This document shows positions 25,225 to 34,348 of a stretch of 62,329 nucleotides of DNA, piece after piece. How positions within the stretch are numbered: the first letter of the stretch is position 1; every line of letters starts with the position of its first letter. This DNA comes from an uncultured beta proteobacterium (lineage in GTDB: Bacteria > Pseudomonadota > Gammaproteobacteria > Burkholderiales > Burkholderiaceae_C): the NCBI GenBank assembly GCA_903853895.1, contig CAINUX010000254.1:1-62329 (forward strand). The letters are read 5' to 3'. A program made the position numbers and the translations under genes. The notes below the pieces were generated by a model. The model was not told the DNA's origin. It made no database searches and worked only from the letters and a program-made list of their open reading frames with translations.

Positions 25225-26289
25225 TCAAGAATGCGAATGCCGGTGGTGGATGTCCGGGAAGTGCGCATGCCGGTGTTGCAGCGGTACGTGCTGGTGCATA
25301 TGCGCATGCGGCTCTGATCCGTCCCAGTCGAAGTCGTGGCTGTGCTGGTGGTGGTCGTCATGGCTGTGCATATGGCCGTGGGACAAGGCCATGTGCGCAT
25401 GGTCATGCGCATGGTGCTCGGTAAGGTGCAGCCAGACGCCGGCGGCCATCAGCCCAGCAGCAGCCCAGAACACTGCGTTGGTAGGCTCCCCAAACAGCAC
25501 CACCGAAAGCGCCACCCCAAAAAATGGCGCCGTCGAGAAGTACGCGCCCGTACGCGCTGCACCCAGGCCACGCAGGGCAAGAACGAACAACACCAGGCTC
25601 ATGCCATATCCCACGAAGCCAATAAGCAGGGCCGATGACACCCATTCCATGGAGGGCCAGACCGCGCCCATGGCCCATCCAAGCCCGGTGTTGACACACC
25701 CGGCAACCAGCCCCTTGCTGCCTGCAACAAACAACGCATCGGAGGCCGACACCTTGCGGGTCAAATTGTTGTCCACCGCCCACGCCAGACAGGCGCCTGC
25801 CAAGGCCAGGGGACCGATACCGGACGCAGAAACGCGTTGGTCCGACCATGCCAACATGGCTCCGCCGGCAACGATTAGCACCATACCCGCCACGATACGG
25901 CGGTCTGTGGCCTCCCGAAAGACCAGCCAGGCCAGTACCGCCGTCAGGACCGATTCGAGATTGAGAAACAGCGAAGCCGTGGCCGCCGTGGTGTGCGACA
26001 GACCCACCATCAACAACACGGGGCCCAAAACACCCCCGCACGCGATGGCTCCCAGCAACCAGGGCCACTCCTGCGTCCGCAGTCCGGCCGGTTTCCAGCC
26101 CCGGTCGCGCAACATCCTCAGGACGGTCAAGCCCAGCCCACTCCCCAGGTACAACAGCCCTGCCACCAGAAAAGGCGAAGACGCGACAAGGCCGCCGCCC
26201 AGGAGTTGCTTGGCGAACGGCGTGCTGGCCCCAAACAGGACGGCAGCCCCCAGCGCAGGCCAAGCCGCACGGTGAAATTTTCTTTGCAC
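25225..26289 (-). CDS. EamA/DMT-family transporter with a His-rich cytoplasmic tail
   Basis: The GTG at 26289 has a strong AGGAG site; the longer ATG frame has none. The 354-aa protein has about ten membrane helices with two EamA repeats (about 10-140 and 150-285). The last ~65 residues are extremely His-rich: EHHAHDHAHMALSHGHMHSH, then DDHHQHSHD, HAHMHQH and HHRHSHS, with about 27 His. Such tails bind transition metals and could sense or buffer them. Paired with a divergent cupredoxin, a role in metal handling is an inference; most EamA proteins move metabolites. Confidence 0.9.
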   Translation of the reverse strand: MQRKFHRAAWPALGAAVLFGASTPFAKQLLGGGLVASSPFLVAGLLYLGSGLGLTVLRMLRDRGWKPAGLRTQEWPWLLGAIACGGVLGPVLLMVGLSHTTAATASLFLNLESVLTAVLAWLVFREATDRRIVAGMVLIVAGGAMLAWSDQRVSASGIGPLALAGACLAWAVDNNLTRKVSASDALFVAGSKGLVAGCVNTGLGWAMGAVWPSMEWVSSALLIGFVGYGMSLVLFVLALRGLGAARTGAYFSTAPFFGVALSVVLFGEPTNAVFWAAAGLMAAGVWLHLTEHHAHDHAHMALSHGHMHSHDDHHQHSHDFDWDGSEPHAHMHQHVPLQHRHAHFPDIHHRHSHS

Positions 26290-26364
26290 GACAATCTCCT
26301 CAGCTTTCCCTGCACCGCTCACAAACGCCTGCACCATAGTAGTCCACCCTGTCGAGGAACGACC

Positions 26365-26886
26365 ATGAAAATCTCACTCATCGCCGCCTTCTCCCTGCTC
26401 CTGCTGGTCGGATCGAACCTCGCCGGCACTGCCTGGGCCAGCGGCAGCCACACGGGCGACCACGCCCATGATGCACCGGCCATCGGCAAACCCAGTACCG
26501 CGGGGCAGGCCAACCGAACCGTAGCCATTGAGATGACCGACGACATGCGCTTCTCCCCTGCCAAAATCGCGGTCCAGAAGGGTGAAACCATCCATTTCAC
26601 GATTCACAACAGAGGCAAGCTCAAACATGAATTCGTATTGGGCACCGAAAAGGCGCTGAAGGAACATGCCGAACTGATGAGGAAATTTCCGGGCATGGAG
26701 CACGCGGAAGACAACATGGTCAGCGTGGCACCAGGTCAAAGCGGGGATGTGATCTGGCGATTCACACATTCAGGCAAGGTGTTGTTTGCCTGTTTGCAGC
26801 CCGGACACTACGACGCGGGCATGAAAGGCGTCGTGGCCGTGGACCGCAAAACGATCAAGCCGACGGTTGCGGGCGCGTCTCGCTGA
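26365..26886 (+). CDS. Exported cupredoxin-like copper protein
   Basis: A 173-aa protein with a Sec signal peptide (MKISLIAAFSLLLLVGSNLA, cleavage near AWA-SG), a short His-rich linker (SHTGDHAHDA) and a plastocyanin-like domain. Type-1 copper ligands are visible: His in LKHEFVLG, then Cys, His and Met in FACLQPGHYDAGM. The product is a periplasmic copper protein used in electron transfer or copper binding. It is divergent from the His-tailed EamA gene, with 75 bp between. Its 3' end overlaps the convergent DUF3579 gene by 32 nt. Confidence 0.9.
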   Translation: MKISLIAAFSLLLLVGSNLAGTAWASGSHTGDHAHDAPAIGKPSTAGQANRTVAIEMTDDMRFSPAKIAVQKGETIHFTIHNRGKLKHEFVLGTEKALKEHAELMRKFPGMEHAEDNMVSVAPGQSGDVIWRFTHSGKVLFACLQPGHYDAGMKGVVAVDRKTIKPTVAGASR

Positions 26887-27163
26887 CCTGCAATTCGTTG
26901 TCTTTGGCAAAGTTCAAGCAAAAATCCCAGGCCATGACGTCGTATTCGCGCAGATCGCTGTGCACGATGACGCATTTAACCTGTCCAATGGAAGTCGGCA
27001 CGCACCACGGAGAATAGGCCAGGTGGCTCCCCGGCTGGGGCCCGCCCGGACGGAACTGGCTCATGACGCCAGCCAAGCGCTCCGCCCAGTCACTGGGGCG
27101 AAACGTCTTGCCGCTTCGGGTCACTCCCAGGATGTAGATTTCTTTAAAGGACGTCAAAGGCAT
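26855..27163 (-). CDS. DUF3579 protein
   Basis: The start at 27163 (MPLTSFKEIYILGVTRSGKTF) gives 102 aa, the family's usual size. Conserved features are the FRPSDWAERLAGVMSQF segment and IGQVKCVIVHSDLREYDVMAW. DUF3579 occurs widely in Betaproteobacteria, often beside argD/argF as here, and has no known function. No signal peptide or membrane helix is present. Confidence 0.88.
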   Translation of the reverse strand: MPLTSFKEIYILGVTRSGKTFRPSDWAERLAGVMSQFRPGGPQPGSHLAYSPWCVPTSIGQVKCVIVHSDLREYDVMAWDFCLNFAKDNELQVSETRPQPSA

Positions 27164-27306
27164 GATCTTGGAGGCAGCAGAACTGCGGCACCGAACTTTC
27201 TGTTGCACCGCACAAGAATTCTATCTGAGCCGGGCCATCGGTTTGCTGACACGCCATCGCATCACTGTGATGCCAAATTGTCAAAGATGTGCCACAGGGC
27301 ACCGCC

Positions 27307-27312
27307 TAAAAT
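27307..27312 (+). promoter_or_regulatory. Candidate -10 box of argD-argF
   Basis: TAAAAT 38 nt before the argD ATG, in the gap divergent from the DUF3579 gene. No ArgR-box consensus was recognised nearby. Confidence 0.4.
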
Positions 27313-27349
27313 TGCGGCTCAACGGACCACACTACCCTGGAGCCCCTTC

Positions 27350-28564
27350 ATGACCACTGCCCCCGCCGCGCCCTCTTCACCCCACGTGATGAACACCTAT
27401 GGCCGCCTGCCCATCGCCCTGAGCCATGGCCAGGGTTGCCGCGTCTGGGACGTGAATGGTCGCGAGTACCTGGATGCGCTAGGTGGAATTGCCGTCAACA
27501 CGCTGGGTCACAACCACCCCCAGTTGGTTGCTGCCCTGCAGGACCAGGTCACCAAGCTGATCCACACGTCCAATTACTACCATATCCCGTTGCAGGAAGA
27601 ACTGGCCCGTCTGCTGGTCGAGCGCTCGGGCATGACCAATGTATTCTTCTGCTCCACCGGCCTGGAAGCCAATGAAGCGGCGCTGAAACTGGCACGCAAG
27701 TTTGGCCATGACAAGGGCATCGAGCGCCCCGAGATCGTGGTCTACGAAAAGGCCTTCCATGGCCGCTCCATCGCCACTTTGAGCGCCACCGGCAACCCCA
27801 AGGTGCAGGCCGGTTTTGGGCCCCTGGTGGAGGGCTTCATCCGCGTGCCGATCAACAGCATCGAGCAACTGAAGGCCGCGACAGCCAACAATCCCAACGT
27901 GGTCGCCGTGTTCCTGGAGGCCATCCAGGGCGAAGGCGGCGTCAACCCCATGCACATGGACTACCTGCGCGATGTTCGCGCCTTGTGCGACGAGCGCGAC
28001 TGGCTGCTGATGATTGACGAAGTGCAGTGCGGCATGGGCCGCACCGGCAAATGGTTTGCCCACCAGTGGGCGGGCATCCAACCCGACGTGATGCCGCTGG
28101 CCAAGGGCCTGAGTTCCGGTGTACCAGTGGGGGCAGTTGTGGCCGGACCCAAGGCTGCATCGATTTTTGCCCCGGGCAACCACGGCAGCACCTTTGGCGG
28201 CAACCCGCTGGCCATGCGCGCCGGGGTCGAGACCATCCGCATCATGGAAGCACAAGGCTTGCTGGCCAATGCGGCCACGGTCGGTGCCCACCTCAAGGCA
28301 GCCCTGGAGCGCGCACTGGCGGCCGAACTGGCCAGCGGAGCGGTCAAGGAAATCCGTGGCATGGGGCTGATGCTGGGCATTGAGCTTGCCAAGCCCTGCA
28401 GCGCCCTGGTCCAGCGTGCGGCCGATGCCGGCTTGCTGATCAGCGTGACAGCGGACTCGGTGGTGCGCCTGGTGCCCTCGCTGATACTGACGGTGGCCGA
28501 AGCCGACCAGATCGTCGCCATCCTGTGCCCGTTGATCCAGACTCTGTTGAAAGAAACCGCATGA
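27350..28564 (+). CDS. argD: Acetylornithine aminotransferase
   Basis: A 404-aa class III PLP aminotransferase. Motifs include VWDVNGREYLDALGGIAVNTLGH, FFCSTGLEANEAALKLAR, the PLP-binding LLMIDEVQCGMGRTGKW, the Schiff-base Lys in MPLAKGLSSGVPVGA and NHGSTFGGNPLAM. It converts N-acetylglutamate semialdehyde to N-acetylornithine. Its stop overlaps the argF start (ATGA), so the two arginine genes are translationally coupled. No tail or insertion is seen. Confidence 0.95.
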   Translation: MTTAPAAPSSPHVMNTYGRLPIALSHGQGCRVWDVNGREYLDALGGIAVNTLGHNHPQLVAALQDQVTKLIHTSNYYHIPLQEELARLLVERSGMTNVFFCSTGLEANEAALKLARKFGHDKGIERPEIVVYEKAFHGRSIATLSATGNPKVQAGFGPLVEGFIRVPINSIEQLKAATANNPNVVAVFLEAIQGEGGVNPMHMDYLRDVRALCDERDWLLMIDEVQCGMGRTGKWFAHQWAGIQPDVMPLAKGLSSGVPVGAVVAGPKAASIFAPGNHGSTFGGNPLAMRAGVETIRIMEAQGLLANAATVGAHLKAALERALAAELASGAVKEIRGMGLMLGIELAKPCSALVQRAADAGLLISVTADSVVRLVPSLILTVAEADQIVAILCPLIQTLLKETA

Positions 28565-29535
28565 GCTCCCAGCAGACCGGCATCCCTAGCACCCTGCCCA
28601 AGGGTGCGCCGCCCGTGCGGCACTATTTGCAGTTCGCTGACTTCAGCACCGAGGAATACCACTACCTCATGGAGCGCGCGGCCTTCATCAAGAACAAGTT
28701 CAAGACCTTTGTGCGCCACCAGACGCTGGTCGACCGCACGCTGGCCATGATTTTCGAGAAAGCGTCCACCCGCACCCGCGTGAGCTTTGAGGCAGGCATG
28801 TACCAGATGGGTGGCAGCGTGGTGCATCTGACAACGGGTGATAGCCAGCTCGGCCGCGCGGAGCCGATTGAAGACAGCGCCAAAGTGATCAGCCGCATGA
28901 CCGACATCGTGATGATCCGCACCTATGAGCAAGCGAAGATCGAGCGCTTTGCAGCGCACTCGCGCGTGCCGGTCATCAACGGCCTGACCAACGAGTTTCA
29001 CCCCTGTCAGATTCTGGCGGACATCTTCACCTACATCGAACACCGTGGCCCGATCGCCGGCAAGACCGTGGTCTGGGTGGGCGACGGCAACAACATGGCC
29101 AACACCTGGCTACAGGCCGCCGCCAGCCTGGGCTTTAACCTGCGAGTGAGCACCCCCAGCGGCTACGAGGTGGATGAAAAAGTGGCCGTTACCCCTCGTG
29201 GAATGGGCACAGGCAGCTATAAAACTTATAGCGACCCGCTAGAAGCTTGCGCTGGCGCCGATCTGGTCACCACCGATGTGTGGACCAGCATGGGTTATGA
29301 GGCCGAGAACGACGCCCGGCGCAAGGCCTTTGCCGCATGGTGCGTGGATTCCCAAATGATGGCCGCCGCCAAGCCCGACGCCCTGTTCATGCACTGCCTG
29401 CCTGCGCACCGCGGTGAAGAAGTGCAGGCCGACGTGATTGATGGCCCACAATCGGTGGTGTGGGACGAGGCAGAAAACCGTATGCATGTTCAGAAAGCAT
29501 TGATGGAATACCTGCTGCTGGGTCGCCAGAACTAA
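28561..29535 (+). CDS. argF: Ornithine carbamoyltransferase
   Basis: A 324-aa protein with carbamoyl-phosphate site FEKASTRTRVSFE, HPCQILADIFTY, and the ornithine-binding FMHCLPAHRGEEV. It forms citrulline from ornithine and carbamoyl phosphate. Residues about 206-224 (EKVAVTPRGMGTGSYKTYS), just before the DPLEACAGADLVTTDVW motif, are encoded by an antisense copy of the dispersed repeat. This is a surface region of variable length in the family, which would tolerate an in-frame insertion. Confidence 0.96.
   Translation: MSSQQTGIPSTLPKGAPPVRHYLQFADFSTEEYHYLMERAAFIKNKFKTFVRHQTLVDRTLAMIFEKASTRTRVSFEAGMYQMGGSVVHLTTGDSQLGRAEPIEDSAKVISRMTDIVMIRTYEQAKIERFAAHSRVPVINGLTNEFHPCQILADIFTYIEHRGPIAGKTVVWVGDGNNMANTWLQAAASLGFNLRVSTPSGYEVDEKVAVTPRGMGTGSYKTYSDPLEACAGADLVTTDVWTSMGYEAENDARRKAFAAWCVDSQMMAAAKPDALFMHCLPAHRGEEVQADVIDGPQSVVWDEAENRMHVQKALMEYLLLGRQN
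29177..29232 (-). repeat. Dispersed ~55-bp repeat, copy E (inside argF, antisense)
   Basis: On the minus strand: GCTATAAGTTTTATAGCTGC, then CCATTCCACGAGGGGTAACG and GCCACTTTT, following the block order of the family. It is read in frame within argF. Confidence 0.65.
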
Positions 29536-29556
29536 GCCATCTACCGGAGTGTGCGC

Positions 29557-29751
29557 ATGAAGAAAAACCCAAAAGACGAACCAAAAGTCTGGGTCACCGC
29601 TGTCAAGCTGGTGATCGGCGTGGTCGTGATTGTGGGTGGCGTGGGCCTTGCGCTGTGGTACGCCAAAGACCTGGATAACGGAATGCCCAAACCCCCGGGC
29701 AGCGACCCTTGGGGTATTTCCAAGGACTCCCCGTCGCGCATGAAGCGCTAG
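29557..29751 (+). CDS. Small membrane protein
   Basis: A 64-aa protein from ATG 29557, eight bases after GGAG. One hydrophobic helix (about 14-34, VTAVKLVIGVVVIVGGVGLA) has a positively charged N-terminus and a Pro-rich C-terminal tail (MPKPPGSDPWGISKD). It has no recognised family. It lies 21 nt after argF and may be co-transcribed. The last 4 nt overlap the convergent gene. Confidence 0.7.
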   Translation: MKKNPKDEPKVWVTAVKLVIGVVVIVGGVGLALWYAKDLDNGMPKPPGSDPWGISKDSPSRMKR

Positions 29752-29990
29752 GCGTCCGACTTCCCGGCAGCAATCCGCTCCCGCGCAAAGGCATAGGCAG
29801 CCAGCACCGCCTGCTCTTCACTGGTGTAATCGTTGGGCACGCGGTGGGGTATCGTGGCATGGCCTTTCAACCGGGCAAAGTCCGCTCCGCGTTCAAAGTG
29901 CACCCAGGCCATCCAGCGCCCGGTTGCCTCTCTTTTGGTTGTTACCGAGGCGCATTCGCCGTCTTGTTCGATCACGGGATAACCTGACAT
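29748..29990 (-). CDS. Small conserved-type protein of unknown function
   Basis: The start at 29990 (MSGYPVIEQDGECASVTTKR) has a strong AAGGAG site; 80 aa. The middle contains GRWMAWVHFERGADFARLKG, and the end EEQAVLAAYAFARERIAAGK is helical. It is a soluble, single-domain protein. I do not recognise a family. The good ribosome site and typical codon use support it being real. Confidence 0.7.
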   Translation of the reverse strand: MSGYPVIEQDGECASVTTKREATGRWMAWVHFERGADFARLKGHATIPHRVPNDYTSEEQAVLAAYAFARERIAAGKSDA

Positions 29991-30073
29991 TTTCAACTCC
30001 TTAGAGAGAGCAGTCACGGTGTAACCTTAGCAAACCCGTGACGCGTTTTCAAATCTCCGTCTGGCGCACACGG

Positions 30074-30685
30074 CTACCCGGAAAACACACCGCTGGCGAT
30101 GTAGGCGCCGCCCCATAGCTCCGCGCTCGCCTGCATCTCGCCAATGTGCTCGGCCAGCACGCTCCAGGGCTGGTCCAAACCGTCCAACGACGTCACCGAG
30201 TACAGGGCAGCCCCCATCACGAAGCAGTTGACGGCCCAGTTCCAGGGGGAGGCCCATTGCAACCCCGCCGCTACGACTGTGGCGCCCGGCTTGAGATGGT
30301 CCACCACATTGCAGACGGCGTCTGGGTTGCGCAGAATGTCGTGCGTGAAGTGAAACAGCGCGGCATCGACCCGGCACGGTATCGGTGCGCTCTCGACGGC
30401 CGCCTGCAGCAGCGTCACATTGGTCCACCCGCCGTGCGCGACCCGGGCGCGGGCCTGGTCCAGCATCTCCGGGCATTGCTCAATAGCGATGATGCGCCCC
30501 CGCCGGCCAATCACCTGCTGCAACCCATCGAAGCTCAGGCCGGTACCGCAACCCACATCCAGCACCGCATCGCCGCGCTTGAGTTTCAGCCGGGCGATGG
30601 CACTGCGGCGGATGGGCTCGAAGGCCGCCAATTCCAGGTCGTAAACGCCGGCCCGTCTGCGGTATTGCTCCAGCGCATCATTCAT
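30074..30685 (-). CDS. Class I SAM-dependent methyltransferase
   Basis: The start at 30685 (MNDALEQYRRRAGVYDLEL) overlaps the upstream Bug gene by 8 nt. The 203-aa protein has motif I (AVLDVGCGTGLSFDGL), the acidic end of strand 2 (IIAIEQCPEMLDQAR) and a motif III-like DHLKPGATVVAAGLQW. It belongs to the Methyltransf_11/25 type; the substrate is not evident. It is the last gene of a three-gene run with a FAD monooxygenase and a solute-binding protein, so an aromatic or isoprenoid substrate is conceivable. Confidence 0.85.
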   Translation of the reverse strand: MNDALEQYRRRAGVYDLELAAFEPIRRSAIARLKLKRGDAVLDVGCGTGLSFDGLQQVIGRRGRIIAIEQCPEMLDQARARVAHGGWTNVTLLQAAVESAPIPCRVDAALFHFTHDILRNPDAVCNVVDHLKPGATVVAAGLQWASPWNWAVNCFVMGAALYSVTSLDGLDQPWSVLAEHIGEMQASAELWGGAYIASGVFSG

Positions 30686-31640
30686 TGCGAATCCCCAGGC
30701 GAGCAATGACCCCGCCCAACAGGGCAGCATCGGCCCGCATGCGATTGGCCAGCCCCTCAGGCGAGGAGCCCACCACCTGCCAGCCCTGGTTGAAGAGCCG
30801 CTGGCGCATATCCGCCGTGCGCACGGTCTCGCTGATCAACACCGCGAGTTTGCTGACGACGGATTTGGGAAGACCGCTGGGTGCAGCAACGGCGTTCCAG
30901 ATTTCCAGCTCATAGCGCTGGATACCCAACTCCGCCATGCTGGGCAACTCGGGCACCAGCACACTGCGCCCGGCGGAGGTGACACCAATGGCCTTGAGGC
31001 GGCCGGCGCGCACCTGCGCCATGGCCAGGCCCGGTGGCAACAAGGCAAGTTGAATCTGCCCGCCCAGCAAGGCATTGATGACCTGCGGATTGCCGGGATA
31101 GGGCACGTGCACCGGGGCCAGACCGGTCTGTGCATTCAGCATTTCCATGCCCAGGTGTGCAACCGTGCCCAGGCCCGGTGATCCGTAGCTCCAGGTGTTG
31201 CCCGCACGCAGGCCGGTTGCCACGAAATCCTGGGCGGAGCCGGAATAGCTGGCAGGCACGGCAAGCACTAGCGGGGCCGTGCCAATCAGAGACACCGGCG
31301 CCAGGTCCTTGAGCGGATCGTAGGGGGTCCTGGGGTTCAGCTGCCGTGCGATCGTCAGGTTGCCGTTGATCATCAGGCCCAGCGTGTGGTCGTCGCTGGC
31401 CTTGGCTACCAGGTCTGCGGCAATGTTGCCGCTGGCTCCGGGCCGGTTGTCGACGATGACCGGTTGGCCCAACGCCCGGGACAAAGGCTCGGCCAACGCC
31501 CGCGCGGTGAGGTCCGGGCTAGAGCCACCAGGAAACCCCACCAGGATGCGCACCGGTTTGCGGGGCCAAGGCGCCACGGCCGCCGATGCAGCCGATGCAG
31601 CCAACCCGCCCCACAGCAAAAACTTGCGTCGTATCAGCAT
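30678..31640 (-). CDS. Bug-family (tripartite tricarboxylate transporter-type) solute-binding protein
   Basis: The start at 31640 (MLIRRKFLLWGGLAASAASA) gives an export signal and 320 aa. The Bug/TctC pattern is clear: KPVRILVGFPGGSSPDLTAR, GQPVIVDNRPGASGNIAADLVAK and HVPYPGNPQVINALLGGQIQ. Such periplasmic proteins bind carboxylates or aromatic acids and are greatly expanded in Burkholderiales. No tctA/tctB permease genes are nearby. It starts 4 nt after the monooxygenase stop, so its ligand may be the monooxygenase substrate. Confidence 0.9.
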   Translation of the reverse strand: MLIRRKFLLWGGLAASAASAAVAPWPRKPVRILVGFPGGSSPDLTARALAEPLSRALGQPVIVDNRPGASGNIAADLVAKASDDHTLGLMINGNLTIARQLNPRTPYDPLKDLAPVSLIGTAPLVLAVPASYSGSAQDFVATGLRAGNTWSYGSPGLGTVAHLGMEMLNAQTGLAPVHVPYPGNPQVINALLGGQIQLALLPPGLAMAQVRAGRLKAIGVTSAGRSVLVPELPSMAELGIQRYELEIWNAVAAPSGLPKSVVSKLAVLISETVRTADMRQRLFNQGWQVVGSSPEGLANRMRADAALLGGVIARLGIRNE

Positions 31641-31644
31641 ATTC

Positions 31645-32817
31645 TTAAAAACGGTACAGCCATGGCACATCCAGCAGGCGCTCACCCAGCAGGCGCATGG
31701 ACTGGTCACGGCCCCAGCGCACCAGCCCTTGGGCATGGAAGATCTGCCCATTGCGGATCGAGCGGGCCTGCACCCGTGCGTTACGCCTCCAGCGCTCCTT
31801 GGCGTAGCGCTCCAGCCGCTGGGCCATGCTCAGCCCGGGCACCGCCAACAGGCGTTCCAGGCAAGCCGCGTCCTCTATCGCCATGCCGGCACCTTGCGCC
31901 ATGTAGGGGCGCATGGGGTGGGCGGCATCGCCCAGCAGAGCCACCCGACCCCGGGCCTGCTCATGGGCGCCGGCCATGGGCGGTCGGTCGCACAACACCC
32001 ACAGGCGCCAGGTATGAATCGCGCTGATCAGGTCCTGCAGGCGGTCACAGGTTTTGCCCATGGCAACCCGCAAATCACCTGCGTGCGTGGCATTGTCCCA
32101 GTCGTCCACCTCCCCCGTGACTGCACCGTGCACGATGGCCACCACGTTGAGCCAATGGCCTTTGCGCACCGGGTACTGCACCACATGTAAGTTGGGGCCC
32201 AGCCACACCGTGACCTGCTGGCTGCGCAGGTGGGCGGGCAGGTCCCGCTGCGCGATCAGCGCCCGGTAGGCCAGGTGCCCGGTCACCCGGGGTTCTGCGC
32301 CCTGCAGCAAGCGGTGGCGCACGGTGCTCCACAACCCGTCTGCACCAATCAGGGCCTGTCCTTCCAGGGCCGAGCCATCCAGTGTTTGAGCCTGCACGCC
32401 ACTGCCGCTGTCCACAAATGACTCCAGCCGTTGACCCAGCACCAGTTTCACGTCGCTGCGCTGCTGCACGACCTTGTGCAACAGCGTGTGCAGGTCGGCC
32501 CGGTGTATCGTTGCGTAGGGCGCACCATAGCGCGTGCGCATGCGTTCACCCAGGCGCAGCCGCGCCAATTCCTCGCCCTTGGCGGCCGAGCGTACCCGCA
32601 GCAGTTCGGGAAACGCCACCACCTCCTTAAGTTCCTGCTCCAGTCCCCAGGCAATCAGGCGCCGCATCACATTGGGGCCCATCTGTATGCCGGCCCCCAC
32701 CTCGCCAAATTCGTGGGTGCGCTCCAGCAGCGCGACCGGCCAGCCCGCGCGGGAACAGGCCAGCGCCGCCGCCAGCCCGCCAATGCCGCCACCGGCTATC
32801 AGAATCTGTTCTTCCAT
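31645..32817 (-). CDS. FAD-dependent aromatic hydroxylase (salicylate/3-hydroxybenzoate hydroxylase type)
   Basis: A 390-aa group A flavoprotein monooxygenase with the GxGxxG motif (LIAGGGIGGLAAALACSRAG), the GADGLWSTVR segment (DG motif) and VALLGDAAHPMRPYMAQGAG (GD motif). The GADG form and length resemble salicylate 1-monooxygenase and 3-hydroxybenzoate 6-hydroxylase. The exact substrate is not clear. It leads the monooxygenase-Bug-methyltransferase operon and is divergent from trhP. Confidence 0.9.
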   Translation of the reverse strand: MEEQILIAGGGIGGLAAALACSRAGWPVALLERTHEFGEVGAGIQMGPNVMRRLIAWGLEQELKEVVAFPELLRVRSAAKGEELARLRLGERMRTRYGAPYATIHRADLHTLLHKVVQQRSDVKLVLGQRLESFVDSGSGVQAQTLDGSALEGQALIGADGLWSTVRHRLLQGAEPRVTGHLAYRALIAQRDLPAHLRSQQVTVWLGPNLHVVQYPVRKGHWLNVVAIVHGAVTGEVDDWDNATHAGDLRVAMGKTCDRLQDLISAIHTWRLWVLCDRPPMAGAHEQARGRVALLGDAAHPMRPYMAQGAGMAIEDAACLERLLAVPGLSMAQRLERYAKERWRRNARVQARSIRNGQIFHAQGLVRWGRDQSMRLLGERLLDVPWLYRF

Positions 32818-32882
32818 GGCGCTATTGTGTTCCGATTAGGGCGGCATTGTCACTGGCGAACGGGTGCGGGACAATACGGGGC

Positions 32883-34268
32883 ATGAGCACAAAATCCCCC
32901 GAATTGCTACTGCCAGCCGGATCGCTGGACAAAATGCGTGCCGCCTTTGATTTTGGCGCCGACGCCATCTACGCGGGTCAGCCCCGCTACAGTCTGCGCG
33001 CCCGCAACAACGAATTCAAACTGGAGCAAATCGGCATCGGAATTGCCGAAGCCCACGCACGCGGCAAGAAATTCTTTGTCACCAGCAACCTGCTGCCGCA
33101 CAACGACAAGGTGCGCACCTATTTGCGAGACATCGAGCCCGTCATCGCGCTCAAGCCCGATGCGTTGATCATGGCCGACCCCGGTCTGATCATGATGGTG
33201 CGCGAAGGCATGGACAAGGGCAACTTTGCTGACGTGCCGATTCACCTCTCGGTGCAGGCCAACACGGTCAACTACGCGGCGGTAAAGTTCTGGCAAAAGG
33301 TGGGCGTGGCCCGCATCATCCTGTCGCGCGAGCTGAGCCTGGACGAGATCGAAAAAATCCGCCAGGAATGCCCGGACATGGAGCTCGAAGTGTTTGTGCA
33401 CGGCGCGCTGTGCATCGCCTACTCGGGCCGCTGCCTGCTGTCGGGCTACTTCAACCGACGCGACCCCAACCAGGGCACCTGCACCAATGCCTGCCGATGG
33501 AATTACAGCACCCAGGACAGCGCGGTGGACGCCAACACGGGTGAGGCCATCGCCGTCAAGATGGAGGCCGGTTTCAATTTCAACGAAGCGCAAGAGGAAG
33601 CCGAGCAATCCTTCGCCGCCTGCGGTGGCAGCGCCCGCCACCCGGCGGCAGATAACGTCTACCTGCTCGAAGAGGCTGGCCGCCCTGGGCAGCTGATGCC
33701 AATCATGGAAGACGAGCACGGCACCTACATCATGAACAGCAAGGACCTGCGCGCCGTGGAACACGTGGAGCGCCTGGTCAAGATCGGCGTGGACTCGATG
33801 AAGATCGAGGGCCGCACCAAGAGCCTGTACTACGTGGCCCGCACGGCGCAGACCTACCGCCGCGCCATTGACGATGCCGTGGCCGGACGGTCCTTCAACC
33901 CCCAGTTGATCACGGAGCTGGAAGGCCTGGCCAACCGCGGCTTTACCAGCGGCTTCCTCGAGCGCCGCCCGTCACAGGACTACCAGAACTACGAGACCGG
34001 CCATTCCGATATCGGCCACAGCCATTTTGTCGGCGAGGTGCGCGGTGTAGCCGACGGCTGGGCCGAGGTCGAGGTCAAGAACAAATTCCTGGTCGGTGAC
34101 CAGATCGAGATCATCCACCCCAGCGGCAACCACACTGTCACGCTGGAGCAGATGCGCAACCTCGACGGCGAATCCATCACTGTGGCACCCGGCAGCCCGC
34201 TGCAGGTCCGCATTCCTCTAGAGGCACGCTACACGGGCGCGCTGCTAGCACGACGCATGCCCGCCTGA
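32883..34268 (+). CDS. trhP: U32-family tRNA hydroxylation protein
   Basis: The start is ATG 32883 (MSTKSPELLLPAGSLDKMR). The 461-aa protein is a full-length YegQ/TrhP: ELLLPAGS, FGADAIYAG, the Cys-containing HGALCIAYSGRCLLSGYFN and GTCTNACRW, which supply the Fe-S or active-site Cys, and KIEGRTKSLYYVARTAQTYR. In E. coli TrhP, with prephenate, makes 5-hydroxyuridine at position 34 of tRNA. It is alone, divergent from the monooxygenase. Confidence 0.93.
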   Translation: MSTKSPELLLPAGSLDKMRAAFDFGADAIYAGQPRYSLRARNNEFKLEQIGIGIAEAHARGKKFFVTSNLLPHNDKVRTYLRDIEPVIALKPDALIMADPGLIMMVREGMDKGNFADVPIHLSVQANTVNYAAVKFWQKVGVARIILSRELSLDEIEKIRQECPDMELEVFVHGALCIAYSGRCLLSGYFNRRDPNQGTCTNACRWNYSTQDSAVDANTGEAIAVKMEAGFNFNEAQEEAEQSFAACGGSARHPAADNVYLLEEAGRPGQLMPIMEDEHGTYIMNSKDLRAVEHVERLVKIGVDSMKIEGRTKSLYYVARTAQTYRRAIDDAVAGRSFNPQLITELEGLANRGFTSGFLERRPSQDYQNYETGHSDIGHSHFVGEVRGVADGWAEVEVKNKFLVGDQIEIIHPSGNHTVTLEQMRNLDGESITVAPGSPLQVRIPLEARYTGALLARRMPA

Positions 34269-34348
34269 CACGCGGCGCGGCGCGCGCCCAAGTACTGCAG
34301 CAAATCCCTCAACTAAGGGTTGTTGCACCAAGCCAGTTGTGACAAGAT

